This document shows positions 1 through 9,252 of a stretch of 64,000 bases of DNA, piece after piece; the stretch's first letter is position 1; every line of letters begins with the position of its first letter. The position numbers and the translations under genes are program-made. The notes under the pieces were generated by a model. That model was not told where the DNA came from. It ran no database searches and saw nothing but the letters and a program-made list of their open reading frames with translations. Source of the DNA: an uncultured bacterium (GTDB lineage Bacteria; Spirochaetota; Leptospiria; Leptospirales; Leptonemataceae); the NCBI GenBank assembly GCA_937928085.1, contig CALFVU010000008.1, positions 434,001 through 498,000 of the forward strand. Reading direction: 5' to 3'.

Positions 1-339
1 TGGGCAATTGTAGAATATTTAACACAAACAAAAAAACCAAAAACGTTATTTGCAACTCATTATTATGAATTAACAGAACTAGAAGATCGAGAAGGTGTAT
101 ATAACTTAACAGTCGAGGTTTTAGAGAAAGATAAAGAAGTAATTTTTTTGCATAAAATTAAAAAAGGCATTGCTGATAAATCTTATGGAATTCATGTTGC
201 CAAATTGGCTGGTCTTCCAAAAAAAGTGATCGATAGAGCATTGGAGTTATTAGAATATTTTGAATCAAAACATAATCTAAAAACTGCAAAAAAAGAAAAA
301 AAAATTTTAGAATCTAAAAATCAAATGGAATTATTTTAA
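1..339 (+). CDS. mutS: DNA mismatch repair protein MutS, C-terminal fragment
   Basis: This is the last 112 codons of a gene whose start lies before the window. The frame is open from base 1. It reads the end of the MutS ATPase domain: TLFATHYYELTELE, which contains the conserved ATHY motif, then KGIADKSYGIHVAKLAGLP, the conserved segment that precedes the C-terminal helices. A lysine-rich tail ends in MELF. MutS recognises mismatches and uses ATP to recruit MutL in the cytoplasm. The next gene follows after 21 bases on the same strand. The identification rests on these two very conserved blocks; only the N-terminal domains are unseen. Confidence 0.95.
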   Translation, partial: WAIVEYLTQTKKPKTLFATHYYELTELEDREGVYNLTVEVLEKDKEVIFLHKIKKGIADKSYGIHVAKLAGLPKKVIDRALELLEYFESKHNLKTAKKEKKILESKNQMELF

Positions 340-360
340 AAGTGGATTTTTATTTAACTT

Positions 361-2616
361 ATGAAATTCCAAATTCTGGATTCAGAAAAAGAAACAAAAA
401 TTTTGTCAGTATCTGGAATGTATTGTAGTGGTTGTGCAGCTCGAATTGAAAATATTTTAAAAAAAGTAGATGGTGTTCAAGAAATAAAAGTAAATTTTGC
501 TGTTTCGACTGCTTTTGTGGAGTACGATCCAAATCGAATTGAGTTTAAAGAAATTCAAGAAAAGATTAAAAAACTAGGATATGATTCTAAGATTAAAGAA
601 CATCCCTTTGCAAAAGATCAAATAGAAAAAATAAAAATCGAAAGAAAAAAACATTTTCAAGAATTTGTTTTGTTTGGTATCAGTTTGCTTCTTAGTCTGC
701 CCTTACTTCTTCATATGATCTTTGATTTTTATATTTCACATTACCTACAGTTCTTGTTAGCAACTCCTATTCAGTTTATTATAGGATTTAGATTTCACAA
801 AGGAGCCTGGAAGACTTTAACAACGGGGGGAGCAAATATGGATGTTTTAGTTTCTTTAGGTACTAATGTAGCATATTTTTACAGTGTATTTTTATTATTT
901 TTCAAAAATTCCCATTCGGTATATTTTGAATCCTCTGCAATGATAATTACATTTGTTTTGTTAGGAAAAATTTTAGAAAACATTTCGAAACGTAGAGCTC
1001 GACAATCAATAGAAGATCTTTTTTCTTTACAGCCTTTGATTTGTCATAAACTTGTAGAAAATCATATAGAAGACATAGAAATTTTTCTTATTCGAAAAGG
1101 AGATATAATTTTAATTCGACCCTCAGAAAATATACCTGTTGATGGTATTGTTATCGAAGGCACCAGTGAATGTGATGAATCTTTAATTACAGGGGAAAGT
1201 CTTCCTATTTTAAAAAAAGTTGGTGATCAAGTCTATTCTGGTACAACAAATCTTTCTGGTATGTTAAAAGTAAAAGTTTTAGAAGAACCAGATCATTCAA
1301 CGCTTTCCAAAATCATAAAAATGGTAGAAGAAACACAAAATTCAAAAGCTCCTATTCAAAAATTAGCAGATTCAATTTCTGGTTATTTTGCTTTTATAGT
1401 TATTGGAATTAGTTTTCTTGCTTTTTTTCTATCTTACTTTGTTTTTTCTGTAGATTTAAACTCCTCAATTCTTCGATCCGTTTCTGTTTTAGTGATTGCA
1501 TGTCCTTGTGCTCTTGGACTTGCTACTCCAATTGCTATTTTAATTGCTTCTGGAATGTCTGCAAAATCTGGAATCTTGTTTAAAAATGCAGAAATTATAG
1601 AAGCAACAGGAAATATACAAACTTTGGTTTTTGATAAAACTGGAACTTTAACTACTGGAGATTTTCTTGTCTATAAATATTTTATTTATGATACATCTTT
1701 AAATCCGATTGATTCTGAAAAAGAACAATGGGTGTTAAAATGCATACAAATTTCGGAAAGTGCATCGGAACATAAAATAGGACAATCCCTATATAATTTT
1801 ATTGATCAAAAAAATATCAAGGTAGATGTCCAACTCAAAAATTTAGAAAATTTTATTGGGTATGGAATCCAAACCCTTATAGAGTCCTCTAGCCAACTTT
1901 ATGATGTTTTTATAGGAAATGAAGAGTGGATTAAAGCACAACATCCTTATGGAGAGCACTGGATTAATTTTATAAAAAGAAACTTTGAAGATGAACATCA
2001 AATTTCAATTCCGATATATTTTGTAATTTCTAATCTATATTTTGGTGTTTTCTTTTTGCAAGATACATTAAGAAAACACTCAAGGCAACTAATAGAATAT
2101 CTAAAAAAAAATCATATTGAAATTATCTTAGCAACAGGTGATAAACAAAAAACAGCGGAAAGAATTTCCAAAGAACTTGGTATCAGTAAAGTATATTATG
2201 AAATGAAGCCAGAAGATAAACTATTTTTGATCGATGAGTTACAGAAAAAAAATTTAATTGTAGGAATGGTAGGAGATGGTATGAATGATACACCTTCTTT
2301 AGCAAAAGCTAATATTTCGATTGCAATGGGAACCGGAGTGTCTTTATCTAGAGAAGTAGCTAATATTAATTTGATTCACGATGATATTCTAGATATAGCT
2401 TATGCTATTGAACTTTCCAAGAAAACGATTTCTAAAATCAAGCAAAATCTTTTTTTTGCATTTATTTATAATATAATTGGAATCCCTATAGCAATGTTAG
2501 GGTATTTAAGCCCTGCATATGCAGGTTTTGCAATGGGTATGAGTTCTGTATCTGTGGTGATGTCTTCTTTATTGTTATATAGATACACAAAACAAAGATT
2601 TATAAAAAGTATATGA
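361..2616 (+). CDS. copA: Copper-translocating P1B-type ATPase (CopA-like)
   Basis: This 751-residue membrane pump should export Cu(I) using ATP. It has one N-terminal heavy-metal-associated domain with C22-S-G-C25, several membrane segments, and the metal-site CPC at 381-383. The phosphorylation motif DKTGTLT starts at D425 and the hinge GDGMND lies at 638-643. YN and MxxSS motifs in the last two membrane helices are the Cu(I) signature of subgroup IB-1. One oddity is that the nucleotide-binding SEHP motif reads S-E-H-K (H471, K472), so the histidine is kept but the usual proline is not. The hinge has T where A is usual. The gene lies 21 bases after mutS, and its stop overlaps the next start as ATGA. 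Copper specificity is inferred from motifs. Confidence 0.93.
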   Translation: MKFQILDSEKETKILSVSGMYCSGCAARIENILKKVDGVQEIKVNFAVSTAFVEYDPNRIEFKEIQEKIKKLGYDSKIKEHPFAKDQIEKIKIERKKHFQEFVLFGISLLLSLPLLLHMIFDFYISHYLQFLLATPIQFIIGFRFHKGAWKTLTTGGANMDVLVSLGTNVAYFYSVFLLFFKNSHSVYFESSAMIITFVLLGKILENISKRRARQSIEDLFSLQPLICHKLVENHIEDIEIFLIRKGDIILIRPSENIPVDGIVIEGTSECDESLITGESLPILKKVGDQVYSGTTNLSGMLKVKVLEEPDHSTLSKIIKMVEETQNSKAPIQKLADSISGYFAFIVIGISFLAFFLSYFVFSVDLNSSILRSVSVLVIACPCALGLATPIAILIASGMSAKSGILFKNAEIIEATGNIQTLVFDKTGTLTTGDFLVYKYFIYDTSLNPIDSEKEQWVLKCIQISESASEHKIGQSLYNFIDQKNIKVDVQLKNLENFIGYGIQTLIESSSQLYDVFIGNEEWIKAQHPYGEHWINFIKRNFEDEHQISIPIYFVISNLYFGVFFLQDTLRKHSRQLIEYLKKNHIEIILATGDKQKTAERISKELGISKVYYEMKPEDKLFLIDELQKKNLIVGMVGDGMNDTPSLAKANISIAMGTGVSLSREVANINLIHDDILDIAYAIELSKKTISKIKQNLFFAFIYNIIGIPIAMLGYLSPAYAGFAMGMSSVSVVMSSLLLYRYTKQRFIKSI

Positions 2617-3497
2617 AGTTTGCTATTTTGGGAGATATTCATCATTATTTTGATAATTGGGATGTAAATTTTTTTAATCAATCTGATTACGAATTCTTAA
2701 TTTTTACTGGAGACTTGCCCGATTTTTTTCATTTTAGAAGAAAGATTTATAAAATTCTAGGTAAAATCCAAAAAAAATCTTTTTTGATTTGGGGAAATCA
2801 CGATGGTTTTAGTTTTTTGGAAGTTTTAGGAGAAATCTTTCGAATAGAACTTTTTAAAATTCGAGAAAAAGATTTTAATGTTATACAAAAAAGATTAGAT
2901 CAAATTCAAGAGCAACTTGGTGAAAATTTTATTATAGGAGGATATCATATACATCAAATTACTTCCGACTTAGCTATTTTTATGGTTCGACCCCATTCCA
3001 TTGGAGGAAATGAGATTTCTTATAAAGATTACTTATACAAAAAATATAATGTAACCGATCTGGAGTCTTCGTATTTAAAGATGAAGCAACTTTTAGATGA
3101 TTTTCTTCAAAAAAATCAAATCACTTCTTTGATTTTTTTAGGTCATAATGGACCTTATGGTATTAGCAAACATCCGTATGATCTTTGGGGTTGTGATTTT
3201 AATCCAAATTTAGGAGATTTTGGAGATAAAGATTATCAAAAAATTTTAGAATATGCTCGCTCTTTAAATTTACAAATACCTCTGGTAATTGGTGGTCATA
3301 TGCACCATCAATTGTCTAAAAATATAAAAAATGTGCCTAAAAAAACAAGAATATCGATACAAAAAATTGAAAACACTTATTATGTGAATCCAGCAAAAGT
3401 TCCAAGAATTACGAAACATTCAAGGTATTATGTTTCTGTTACTTTAAAAGAAAATCAAATAAAAGAAGTAAAAGAAATTTTTCTTAAAAAATTTTGA
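2613..3497 (+). CDS. Calcineurin-like metallophosphoesterase
   Basis: This 294-residue cytoplasmic protein has the two-metal phosphoesterase signature in order: D8-x-H10 at the N terminus, TGDLPD, GNHDG, a GHNG block and a final GGHMHH. The substrate cannot be told from sequence. Length and overall pattern resemble the TIGR04168 group known from cyanobacteria and plants, but that is a recollection and not a search result. The start overlaps the copA stop by four bases (ATGA), and its own stop overlaps the next TTG start (TTGA), so the three genes are probably translationally coupled. No signal peptide is visible. Confidence 0.85.
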   Translation: MKFAILGDIHHYFDNWDVNFFNQSDYEFLIFTGDLPDFFHFRRKIYKILGKIQKKSFLIWGNHDGFSFLEVLGEIFRIELFKIREKDFNVIQKRLDQIQEQLGENFIIGGYHIHQITSDLAIFMVRPHSIGGNEISYKDYLYKKYNVTDLESSYLKMKQLLDDFLQKNQITSLIFLGHNGPYGISKHPYDLWGCDFNPNLGDFGDKDYQKILEYARSLNLQIPLVIGGHMHHQLSKNIKNVPKKTRISIQKIENTYYVNPAKVPRITKHSRYYVSVTLKENQIKEVKEIFLKKF

Positions 3498-4270
3498 TTC
3501 AAGAATATTTACTCAATATTAGCAAAATCTACTCTGATAAAAAATTTATAGAAACAGATCCGATTCGTTTTGTTTATCGATTTTCCGATCCTAAAGAAAA
3601 AGAATGTATAGGTCTTTTAGTAGCTTTGTTTTCCTATGGAAATGTAAAATCTCTCTTTCGCTTTTTAGAAAATTTATTATATTTTTTATATCCCGAACCA
3701 TTACAAAAAATTCGCACACTTAATTTTCGTTCTTTACATCTTTATTATCGATTTCAAAGCGAAAGCGATATAAATATAATTCTTGAAATTTTTAAAGAAA
3801 TCATAATCGAGAATGATAAAAATTCCTATTTATTTTTTTCTTTATTTGAATTAAATCATCAAGATATGAATATATATAGATATATTGATACTTTTCAAGC
3901 AAAAATTCTGGAAAGAATACCAAAAAAATTTCTTACTTATGGAATTAAGCATTATTTTACTTTTTCGAAAAAAAGTGTAGCTAAAAGATATTGTTTATTT
4001 TTTCGCTGGATGGTAAGGAATAGTTTTCCAGATTTTGGTATTTATTCTTTTGTCGATAAAAAACATTTAATATATCCTTTAGATACACATATCTTACAAT
4101 TTGCTTATCAAAATAAGATCATTTCAAAACCTTTAGCTAATCGAAAAAATGCTATTCAAATTACAAATTTTTTTAAAACATTCAATCCTTTCGATCCGCT
4201 TTATTTTGATTTTTATCTTACTCGAGATTTAATGCTACAATCACAAACCAACAAAAAAATGATTGTCTAA
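3494..4270 (+). CDS. TIGR02757 family protein (DUF2400)
   Basis: This 258-residue protein is of unknown biochemical function. It is recognised by the block RWMVR-x-FPDFG near residue 170, followed by LIYPLDTH and then a C-terminal FNPFDPLYFDF segment, all typical of the TIGR02757/DUF2400 family. The family has a helical fold reminiscent of HhH-GPD DNA glycosylases, but no activity is established that I know of. The start is a TTG whose last two bases belong to the TGA stop of the preceding gene, giving a four-base overlap. The 3' end overlaps a possible TTG upstream of rplY. The reading is AT-rich like its neighbours, with no sign of transfer. Confidence 0.8.
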   Translation: MIQEYLLNISKIYSDKKFIETDPIRFVYRFSDPKEKECIGLLVALFSYGNVKSLFRFLENLLYFLYPEPLQKIRTLNFRSLHLYYRFQSESDINIILEIFKEIIIENDKNSYLFFSLFELNHQDMNIYRYIDTFQAKILERIPKKFLTYGIKHYFTFSKKSVAKRYCLFFRWMVRNSFPDFGIYSFVDKKHLIYPLDTHILQFAYQNKIISKPLANRKNAIQITNFFKTFNPFDPLYFDFYLTRDLMLQSQTNKKMIV

Positions 4271-4313
4271 TAAGACTAAGAAAAAAAACTGTAACAATTT
4301 TTTGGAGCTTGCA

Positions 4314-4916
4314 ATGAAAGAAAATATTGTTTTGAAAGCGGAGTTGAGAAACGAATTTGGTAAAAATTCATGTCATAGATTAAGAAAAAAAGGAAAAATT
4401 CCAGCTAATATTTTACAAAGGGGAAAAGCAACAGCGGTGAGTATAGAAGCAAAACAATTTGAAAAACTACTAAAAAGAAATTTACTTCCATCAATGAAGA
4501 TTCAAGTAGAATTAGAAGGACAAGTATTCGAAGTTTTACCCAAAGAGGTCCAAAGAGATCCTGTTACTGGATCAATTTTACATGTAGATTTATATAGAAT
4601 GACTGAAAATCATAAATTTCATCTTCATGTACCGATTGAGTTAGTAGGGGTTTCGAAAGGAGTAAAATCTGGAGGTGCTTTAGAGCATTATATACAGATG
4701 TTAAAAATTAGAACGACACCCGAGAACTTAAAAGAAAAAATAGAAGTCAATATTGAAAATCTTAATGTGGGAGATGCAATAAGATTAAATGATTTAAATT
4801 TACCTAAACAATGGGATATTTTGATTCGAGGAAATCCCATTATTTGTAAAGTTTCTGCAACTCGAACGGCAAAGGTAGAAGAAACTCAACAAAGTCAAGA
4901 AGAGAAAAGAAAATAA
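4314..4916 (+). CDS. rplY: 50S ribosomal protein L25/general stress protein Ctc
   Basis: This 200-residue protein binds 5S rRNA in the large ribosomal subunit. The N-terminal L25 domain begins LKAELRNEFGKNSCHRLRKKGKIPANI, in which the RxLRxxGxIPA pattern is diagnostic. A TL5/CTC C-terminal beta domain follows, with HVPIELVGVSKGVKSGG and a lysine/glutamate-rich tail. The frame could also open at a TTG at 4263 inside the preceding gene. I chose ATG 4314 because a GGAG sits nine bases or so upstream and because family members start just before this domain. The gene order rplY-pth is common in bacteria. Confidence 0.92.
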   Translation: MKENIVLKAELRNEFGKNSCHRLRKKGKIPANILQRGKATAVSIEAKQFEKLLKRNLLPSMKIQVELEGQVFEVLPKEVQRDPVTGSILHVDLYRMTENHKFHLHVPIELVGVSKGVKSGGALEHYIQMLKIRTTPENLKEKIEVNIENLNVGDAIRLNDLNLPKQWDILIRGNPIICKVSATRTAKVEETQQSQEEKRK

Positions 4917-4943
4917 TAAAATTTCTCTGTTAAAACTTTAGAA

Positions 4944-5510
4944 ATGAAATTAATTATTGGGTTAGGAAATCCAGGAGAAAAATACCAAAATCGAAGATCG
5001 AATATAGGTTTTAAAATTTTAGATATTATAGCAAACAACAACAACATTGATATAAGAACAAAGAAAAAAAAATCTTTAATCGGAAGAGGAGCAATAGATG
5101 AAGAAGAAATCGTATTATTAAAACCTCAAACCTATGCAAATTTAGTAGGAGAAGCAGCTTTATATATTGCTTCTTTTTTAAGAGTAAAACCAAAAGATAT
5201 TATCGTTATCATGGATGATATACTACTAAATCTAGGGAAGATTGTTGTTGATGTAAGTAAAAATTCGTTTCAACATCCGGGTATTGAAAATTTAGCAAAT
5301 TCATTGAAATCGTGGGATTTTATAAAAATACGTGTAGGGGTAGCAAACAAAAAAGCTTCTACAATGAATCGCGAGGAGTTTCTAAATTTAGAGTTTGAAC
5401 CTCAAGAAAGTTTTCGCTTGATCAACATCATTAATGATGCTGAGGCTGCAATTCGTGAAATTGCACATGCAAAAGATATAAAAGAAGTTTTAGAAAAATA
5501 TTCTGAATAA
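4944..5510 (+). CDS. pth: Peptidyl-tRNA hydrolase homologue, catalytic residues altered
   Basis: This 188-residue protein has the length and fold signature of Pth, which frees tRNA from peptidyl-tRNA: LIIGLGNPGEKY, then IGF, KPQTYANLVGEA, IIVIMDD and a C-terminal EEFLNLEFEPQE. N9, N66 and D91 match E. coli N10, N68 and D93. The catalytic His20 position is S19 (RRSN instead of TRHN). The GGHNG loop reads F-Q-H-P-G, so Asn114 is P112. Synteny behind rplY supports orthology, but the enzyme may be inactive or use altered chemistry. No frameshift or stop is present and the protein is full length. A second, intact Pth elsewhere in the genome would settle its status. Confidence 0.82.
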   Translation: MKLIIGLGNPGEKYQNRRSNIGFKILDIIANNNNIDIRTKKKKSLIGRGAIDEEEIVLLKPQTYANLVGEAALYIASFLRVKPKDIIVIMDDILLNLGKIVVDVSKNSFQHPGIENLANSLKSWDFIKIRVGVANKKASTMNREEFLNLEFEPQESFRLINIINDAEAAIREIAHAKDIKEVLEKYSE

Positions 5511-5512
5511 AC

Positions 5513-5542
5513 TTGACTAACAAACAAAATCTATTTTATTAT
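5513..5542 (+). promoter_or_regulatory. Candidate sigma-70 promoter of ftsH
   Basis: TTGACT at 5513-5518 and TATTAT at 5537-5542 are separated by 18 bases, close to the vegetative consensus. The -10 lies about 35 bases before the ftsH start. An AAGGA ribosome-binding site sits at 5566-5570, seven bases before the ATG. The promoter starts immediately after the pth stop, so ftsH probably has its own transcript start. Confidence 0.5.
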
Positions 5543-5577
5543 GTTTAGTAATAAGATTTCTTAAAAAGGACAAGAAA

Positions 5578-7575
5578 ATGAACAAGGGATTTCGGCTAGG
5601 AATTTTAATATTGGGTTTTATAGTGGTTTTATATTTCTTTCAAAGTATAAATCAACTTCAAAGTTTAGAAACACCAGAAAATATTTCTTATTCTGAATTT
5701 CGAAAAATGCTTTTTCAAGATCCAGACGCGAAAGGAAAAATTTTTACAAGAAACATTAAAACAAGATCCTATATAGAAGAAAATCCTTTCATATTAAAAA
5801 TCTCCCCAAATAAAATCGAAGGACGATATGTAGGTAAAAATATTGATGTAAATGAGGAAAATGATATTAACAAACTAAAATCAATAACGATTCCTTTTTC
5901 AGTAGAAATTTTGCCAGATATAATTAATTCTGAATTTATTCAACTTTTAGAGAAAAATCAAATAGTTTATAAATTCGAAAACCCCCAAAAAGGTGGATTT
6001 TTTAATACAATCATTAGTATTTTACCTTATGTATTCATTATACTTTTATTATGGTTTTTAATGTTTAGACAAATTCAAAGTACCGGAAATAAAGCATTAG
6101 CTTTTGGAAAAAGTAAAGCAAAACTTCATGCAGAAGGAAAAACAAAAGTAACTTTTAATGATGTTGCAGGATGTGATGAAGCAAAAGAAGAATTAAGAGA
6201 AATTGTAGATTTTTTAAAAGATCCTAAAAAGTTTCAAAATATTGGAGCAAAAATACCTAAAGGAGTTTTACTTGTTGGTCCTCCTGGCACTGGAAAAACA
6301 CTGTTAGCGAAAGCAATTGCTGGAGAAGCAGGTGTTCCGTTTTTTTCTATTTCGGGTTCTGATTTTGTAGAAATGTTTGTGGGAGTAGGAGCTTCAAGAG
6401 TAAGAGATTTGTTTGATCAAGCTAAAAAAAATTCACCTTGTATTATTTTTATAGATGAGATTGATGCTGTAGGTAGACTAAGAGGTGCAGGCTTAGGTGG
6501 TGGACATGATGAAAGAGAACAAACCCTTAATCAATTACTTGTGGAAATGGATGGATTCGAAGAAAACGAAGGGATCATTGTAATCGCAGCAACCAATAGA
6601 CCTGATATACTAGACCCAGCATTACTAAGACCAGGGAGATTTGATAGACAGGTTGTAGTAAATCCTCCAGATGTAAAAGGAAGAGAAGAAATACTTAAAA
6701 TTCATTCTCGAAAAGTTCCTTTATCATCTGATATTTCTTTATCTAAAATAGCAAGAGGAACTCCCGGTTTTACGGGTGCTGATTTAGCAAATTTAATAAA
6801 TGAAGCAGCTTTGCTTGCTGCAAGAAAAAATAAAAAGCGTGTTACTCAAGAAGAATTAGAAGAAGCAAAAGATAAAGTATTGATGGGACCGGAAAGAAGA
6901 AGTTTTTTAATTACGGAACAAGAAAAAGAAGTGATCGCTTATCACGAAGGAGGGCATGCATTGCTGGGTTCTATGTTACCTTATTCAGAACCGGTTCATA
7001 AAGTTACGATTATACCCCGTGGAAGAGCATTAGGAATAACACAACAACTACCTGATGGAGATAAACATATACATCCAAAAAGATATTGGCTGGATCGAAT
7101 TTGTGTTTTGATGGGGGGTTATTTGGCAGAACAAATTATTTTTCAAGATACTTCTACTGGAGCTGCGAATGATATTCAAGTAGCAACAAATATTGCAAGA
7201 AGAATGGTATGTGAATGGGGGATGTCCGAAAAACTCGGAACTGTATCTTATATCAACGAAAATCAAAATATTTTTTTAGCTAGAGATATAAGTCATCCTA
7301 AAAATTATAGTGAACAAACAGCAGCTTTGATTGATCAAGAAGTAAAAAACATAATAGAAGAGCAATTAAAAAGAGGAAAAGAACTACTTTTGAAACATAA
7401 AGATAAACTAGAGAAAATAGCAAAAACCTTACTAGAAAAAGAATCAATTACGGGAGATGAATTAAAAGAAATAATAGGAGAAGAAAATTTAGAAAAAATT
7501 AAAAATTCTACTTCAGCGTCTATAGAAAAAAATGTTACTACTAATGATTATCCTGTAGAATTACCAGCAACATAA
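5578..7575 (+). CDS. ftsH: ATP-dependent zinc metalloprotease FtsH
   Basis: This 665-residue inner-membrane AAA+ protease degrades misfolded membrane proteins and regulatory proteins. A first membrane helix lies at about residues 5-24 and a second at about 144-165, with a short periplasmic domain between. The Walker A motif GPPGTGKT is at 234-241, followed by [11 protein letters not shown] and a second region of homology with [15 protein letters not shown]. The zinc site H456-E457-G-G-H460 fits HExxH, and the third ligand is in STGAANDI. A clear AAGGA site precedes the ATG. All key residues are present and the length is normal for the family. The next gene starts eight bases downstream. Confidence 0.98.
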   Translation: MNKGFRLGILILGFIVVLYFFQSINQLQSLETPENISYSEFRKMLFQDPDAKGKIFTRNIKTRSYIEENPFILKISPNKIEGRYVGKNIDVNEENDINKLKSITIPFSVEILPDIINSEFIQLLEKNQIVYKFENPQKGGFFNTIISILPYVFIILLLWFLMFRQIQSTGNKALAFGKSKAKLHAEGKTKVTFNDVAGCDEAKEELREIVDFLKDPKKFQNIGAKIPKGVLLVGPPGTGKTLLAKAIAGEAGVPFFSISGSDFVEMFVGVGASRVRDLFDQAKKNSPCIIFIDEIDAVGRLRGAGLGGGHDEREQTLNQLLVEMDGFEENEGIIVIAATNRPDILDPALLRPGRFDRQVVVNPPDVKGREEILKIHSRKVPLSSDISLSKIARGTPGFTGADLANLINEAALLAARKNKKRVTQEELEEAKDKVLMGPERRSFLITEQEKEVIAYHEGGHALLGSMLPYSEPVHKVTIIPRGRALGITQQLPDGDKHIHPKRYWLDRICVLMGGYLAEQIIFQDTSTGAANDIQVATNIARRMVCEWGMSEKLGTVSYINENQNIFLARDISHPKNYSEQTAALIDQEVKNIIEEQLKRGKELLLKHKDKLEKIAKTLLEKESITGDELKEIIGEENLEKIKNSTSASIEKNVTTNDYPVELPAT

Positions 7576-7582
7576 ATTCACA

Positions 7583-9178
7583 ATGCCAGATCTGATCTCT
7601 AATGAAGATGACCTTTTATTAGAAAAAATTTTAAAGAATCCTTTCTTTTATACTTTAGATTTAAAAGAAGAGTCTTTCGAAAAAAATTTTTCTTTTGTAG
7701 ATGCTGATATTTCAGATATTTTCTATTCAGAAGAAAAAAAAATTATACAAATGTTCTTACATCCTTTGGAAGTTTTATTAAGACCTCATATAAATGTTAC
7801 TCAAGAAATCTTGAATCAAATCTACTTAATTAATAAAAATTCTTCGAGTAAAAATATCATTGATCAATATGGTTCTGATTTAATTGAAAAATTAGAAATG
7901 ATACGAAGGATGTATAGGATTCATATTGAATCTGCAAATCAACATTATCTAGAACAAGAAGCAAATAAACTAGTAAAAAGATTTTTTGGTGACAATTATA
8001 CAGAAAATCATAAAAACTTTATCAAATTAAAAAGATATTTTGAAAAACTCAAAACTTTTCATGAAATAAGTTCTAATTTGTGGAAAGATGTAATAAAATT
8101 GTTAGAGACTTTTCTTTATATTCGAGAAACAAAAACTTATATAGAATCGATTTTAGAGAAATTTATACCTAGTTTAATGACTTTAATTCGTCAAACTGAT
8201 ACTTTCTTACAATTATTGCAAAAATATATGAAAGTTCATCAGATTCATTTTGAACCTTCTACAAAAAGTTATACAATACACTTAACTTATGAAGAATCAA
8301 TTCAATATACACTGGTTGATTTTTATGAATCTTATTTGCAACCATTAAGAACGAATCTATTTTTAGAAGATCAAATAAAAAAAAAACCAGATTTTTTTAT
8401 TAGTGAAACTCAAACAAAAGATACAAGAAGCCTACAATTAAACTTCCGAAGATCAGATAAAAAAATTTCAGTTTATGAAATGGGAAGTAAAGATTGGAAT
8501 CATTCAAAAGATTATTTTTTAGAATTAGATTGGGAAGATTATCAAAAAGATCTAGAAAAATTTTATCAATCTTTTTTAGTAGTTATTTCAAAAGAAGACT
8601 TTCAAGCATCTTTACAAGCTCATTCTTTAAAAAATGGAACATTATCAAATAAAGAGATCGAAAATTTGCTTCATCACTATACTTCTTTTTTACAAGAAAT
8701 TTGTTTAGAAATCTATAATCAAATTATTTATGAAGATTTTAAAGGTATACTTAAACCACCAATTTTTTTTTATAATCTTGGGGCTAAAACAATTTATTCA
8801 ATTCTTATAGAAGAATTAAGAGATAGAAACCTTGGAGAGATTCTTTATACAAATAATGATTTAATCTTTCGTGAATATCCTTTTAGTATTATAAAAAAAA
8901 TTTTTATTGATTGGTTTAACGATCTAATCATCGTACTAGATAAAGAAGAAATAGATTCTTATATTATCTATTCTCAGCAGTTAGAGTTTGTTCTAAATGA
9001 ATACCTTGAAGATTATAAAAAAATTCTTGAATATCATGCTCAATACTTATCAAATTTAAACTATATTCAATTAAATCAGTGGTTTTTAAAAAACTATAAA
9101 AATATTATCTCTATACGGAAATTTTATATTTATAAAAGATTTTTTCCTGAATTACTTTTACAGTTAAACCCTAGATAG
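7583..9178 (+). CDS. Hypothetical protein, large helical cytoplasmic protein
   Basis: I do not recognise this 531-residue protein. It has no signal peptide and no membrane segment. The sequence is rich in Leu, Ile, Lys, Glu, Phe and Tyr, predicts mostly helix, and lacks Cys-rich or nucleotide-binding motifs. A stretch at about residues 255-300, with FRRSDKKISVYEMGSKDW, may be a small beta region between helical halves. It starts eight bases after ftsH and so probably shares its transcript, which suggests a role linked to the envelope or to proteolysis, but this is guilt by association only. Codon use is like its neighbours. It may be lineage-specific. Confidence 0.7.
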   Translation: MPDLISNEDDLLLEKILKNPFFYTLDLKEESFEKNFSFVDADISDIFYSEEKKIIQMFLHPLEVLLRPHINVTQEILNQIYLINKNSSSKNIIDQYGSDLIEKLEMIRRMYRIHIESANQHYLEQEANKLVKRFFGDNYTENHKNFIKLKRYFEKLKTFHEISSNLWKDVIKLLETFLYIRETKTYIESILEKFIPSLMTLIRQTDTFLQLLQKYMKVHQIHFEPSTKSYTIHLTYEESIQYTLVDFYESYLQPLRTNLFLEDQIKKKPDFFISETQTKDTRSLQLNFRRSDKKISVYEMGSKDWNHSKDYFLELDWEDYQKDLEKFYQSFLVVISKEDFQASLQAHSLKNGTLSNKEIENLLHHYTSFLQEICLEIYNQIIYEDFKGILKPPIFFYNLGAKTIYSILIEELRDRNLGEILYTNNDLIFREYPFSIIKKIFIDWFNDLIIVLDKEEIDSYIIYSQQLEFVLNEYLEDYKKILEYHAQYLSNLNYIQLNQWFLKNYKNIISIRKFYIYKRFFPELLLQLNPR

Positions 9179-9252
9179 TATATGTTTGCTTAATTTATCA
9201 AGGAAGATTTCAACTTATTGACATTTTTATCAATAATAATTTTTTTGATTTT

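Noticed and set aside
2466..2681. Minus-strand frame across the copA/metallophosphoesterase junction
   Set aside because: Antisense to the conserved C terminus of copA; no domain or start signal.
4263..4313. TTG start for rplY at 4263
   Set aside because: It lies inside the preceding gene, and the ATG at 4314 has a GGAG and fits the domain start.
9218..9252. TTGACA as promoter of the acyl-CoA dehydrogenase gene
   Set aside because: A good -35 but no -10 at suitable spacing before the start at 9253.
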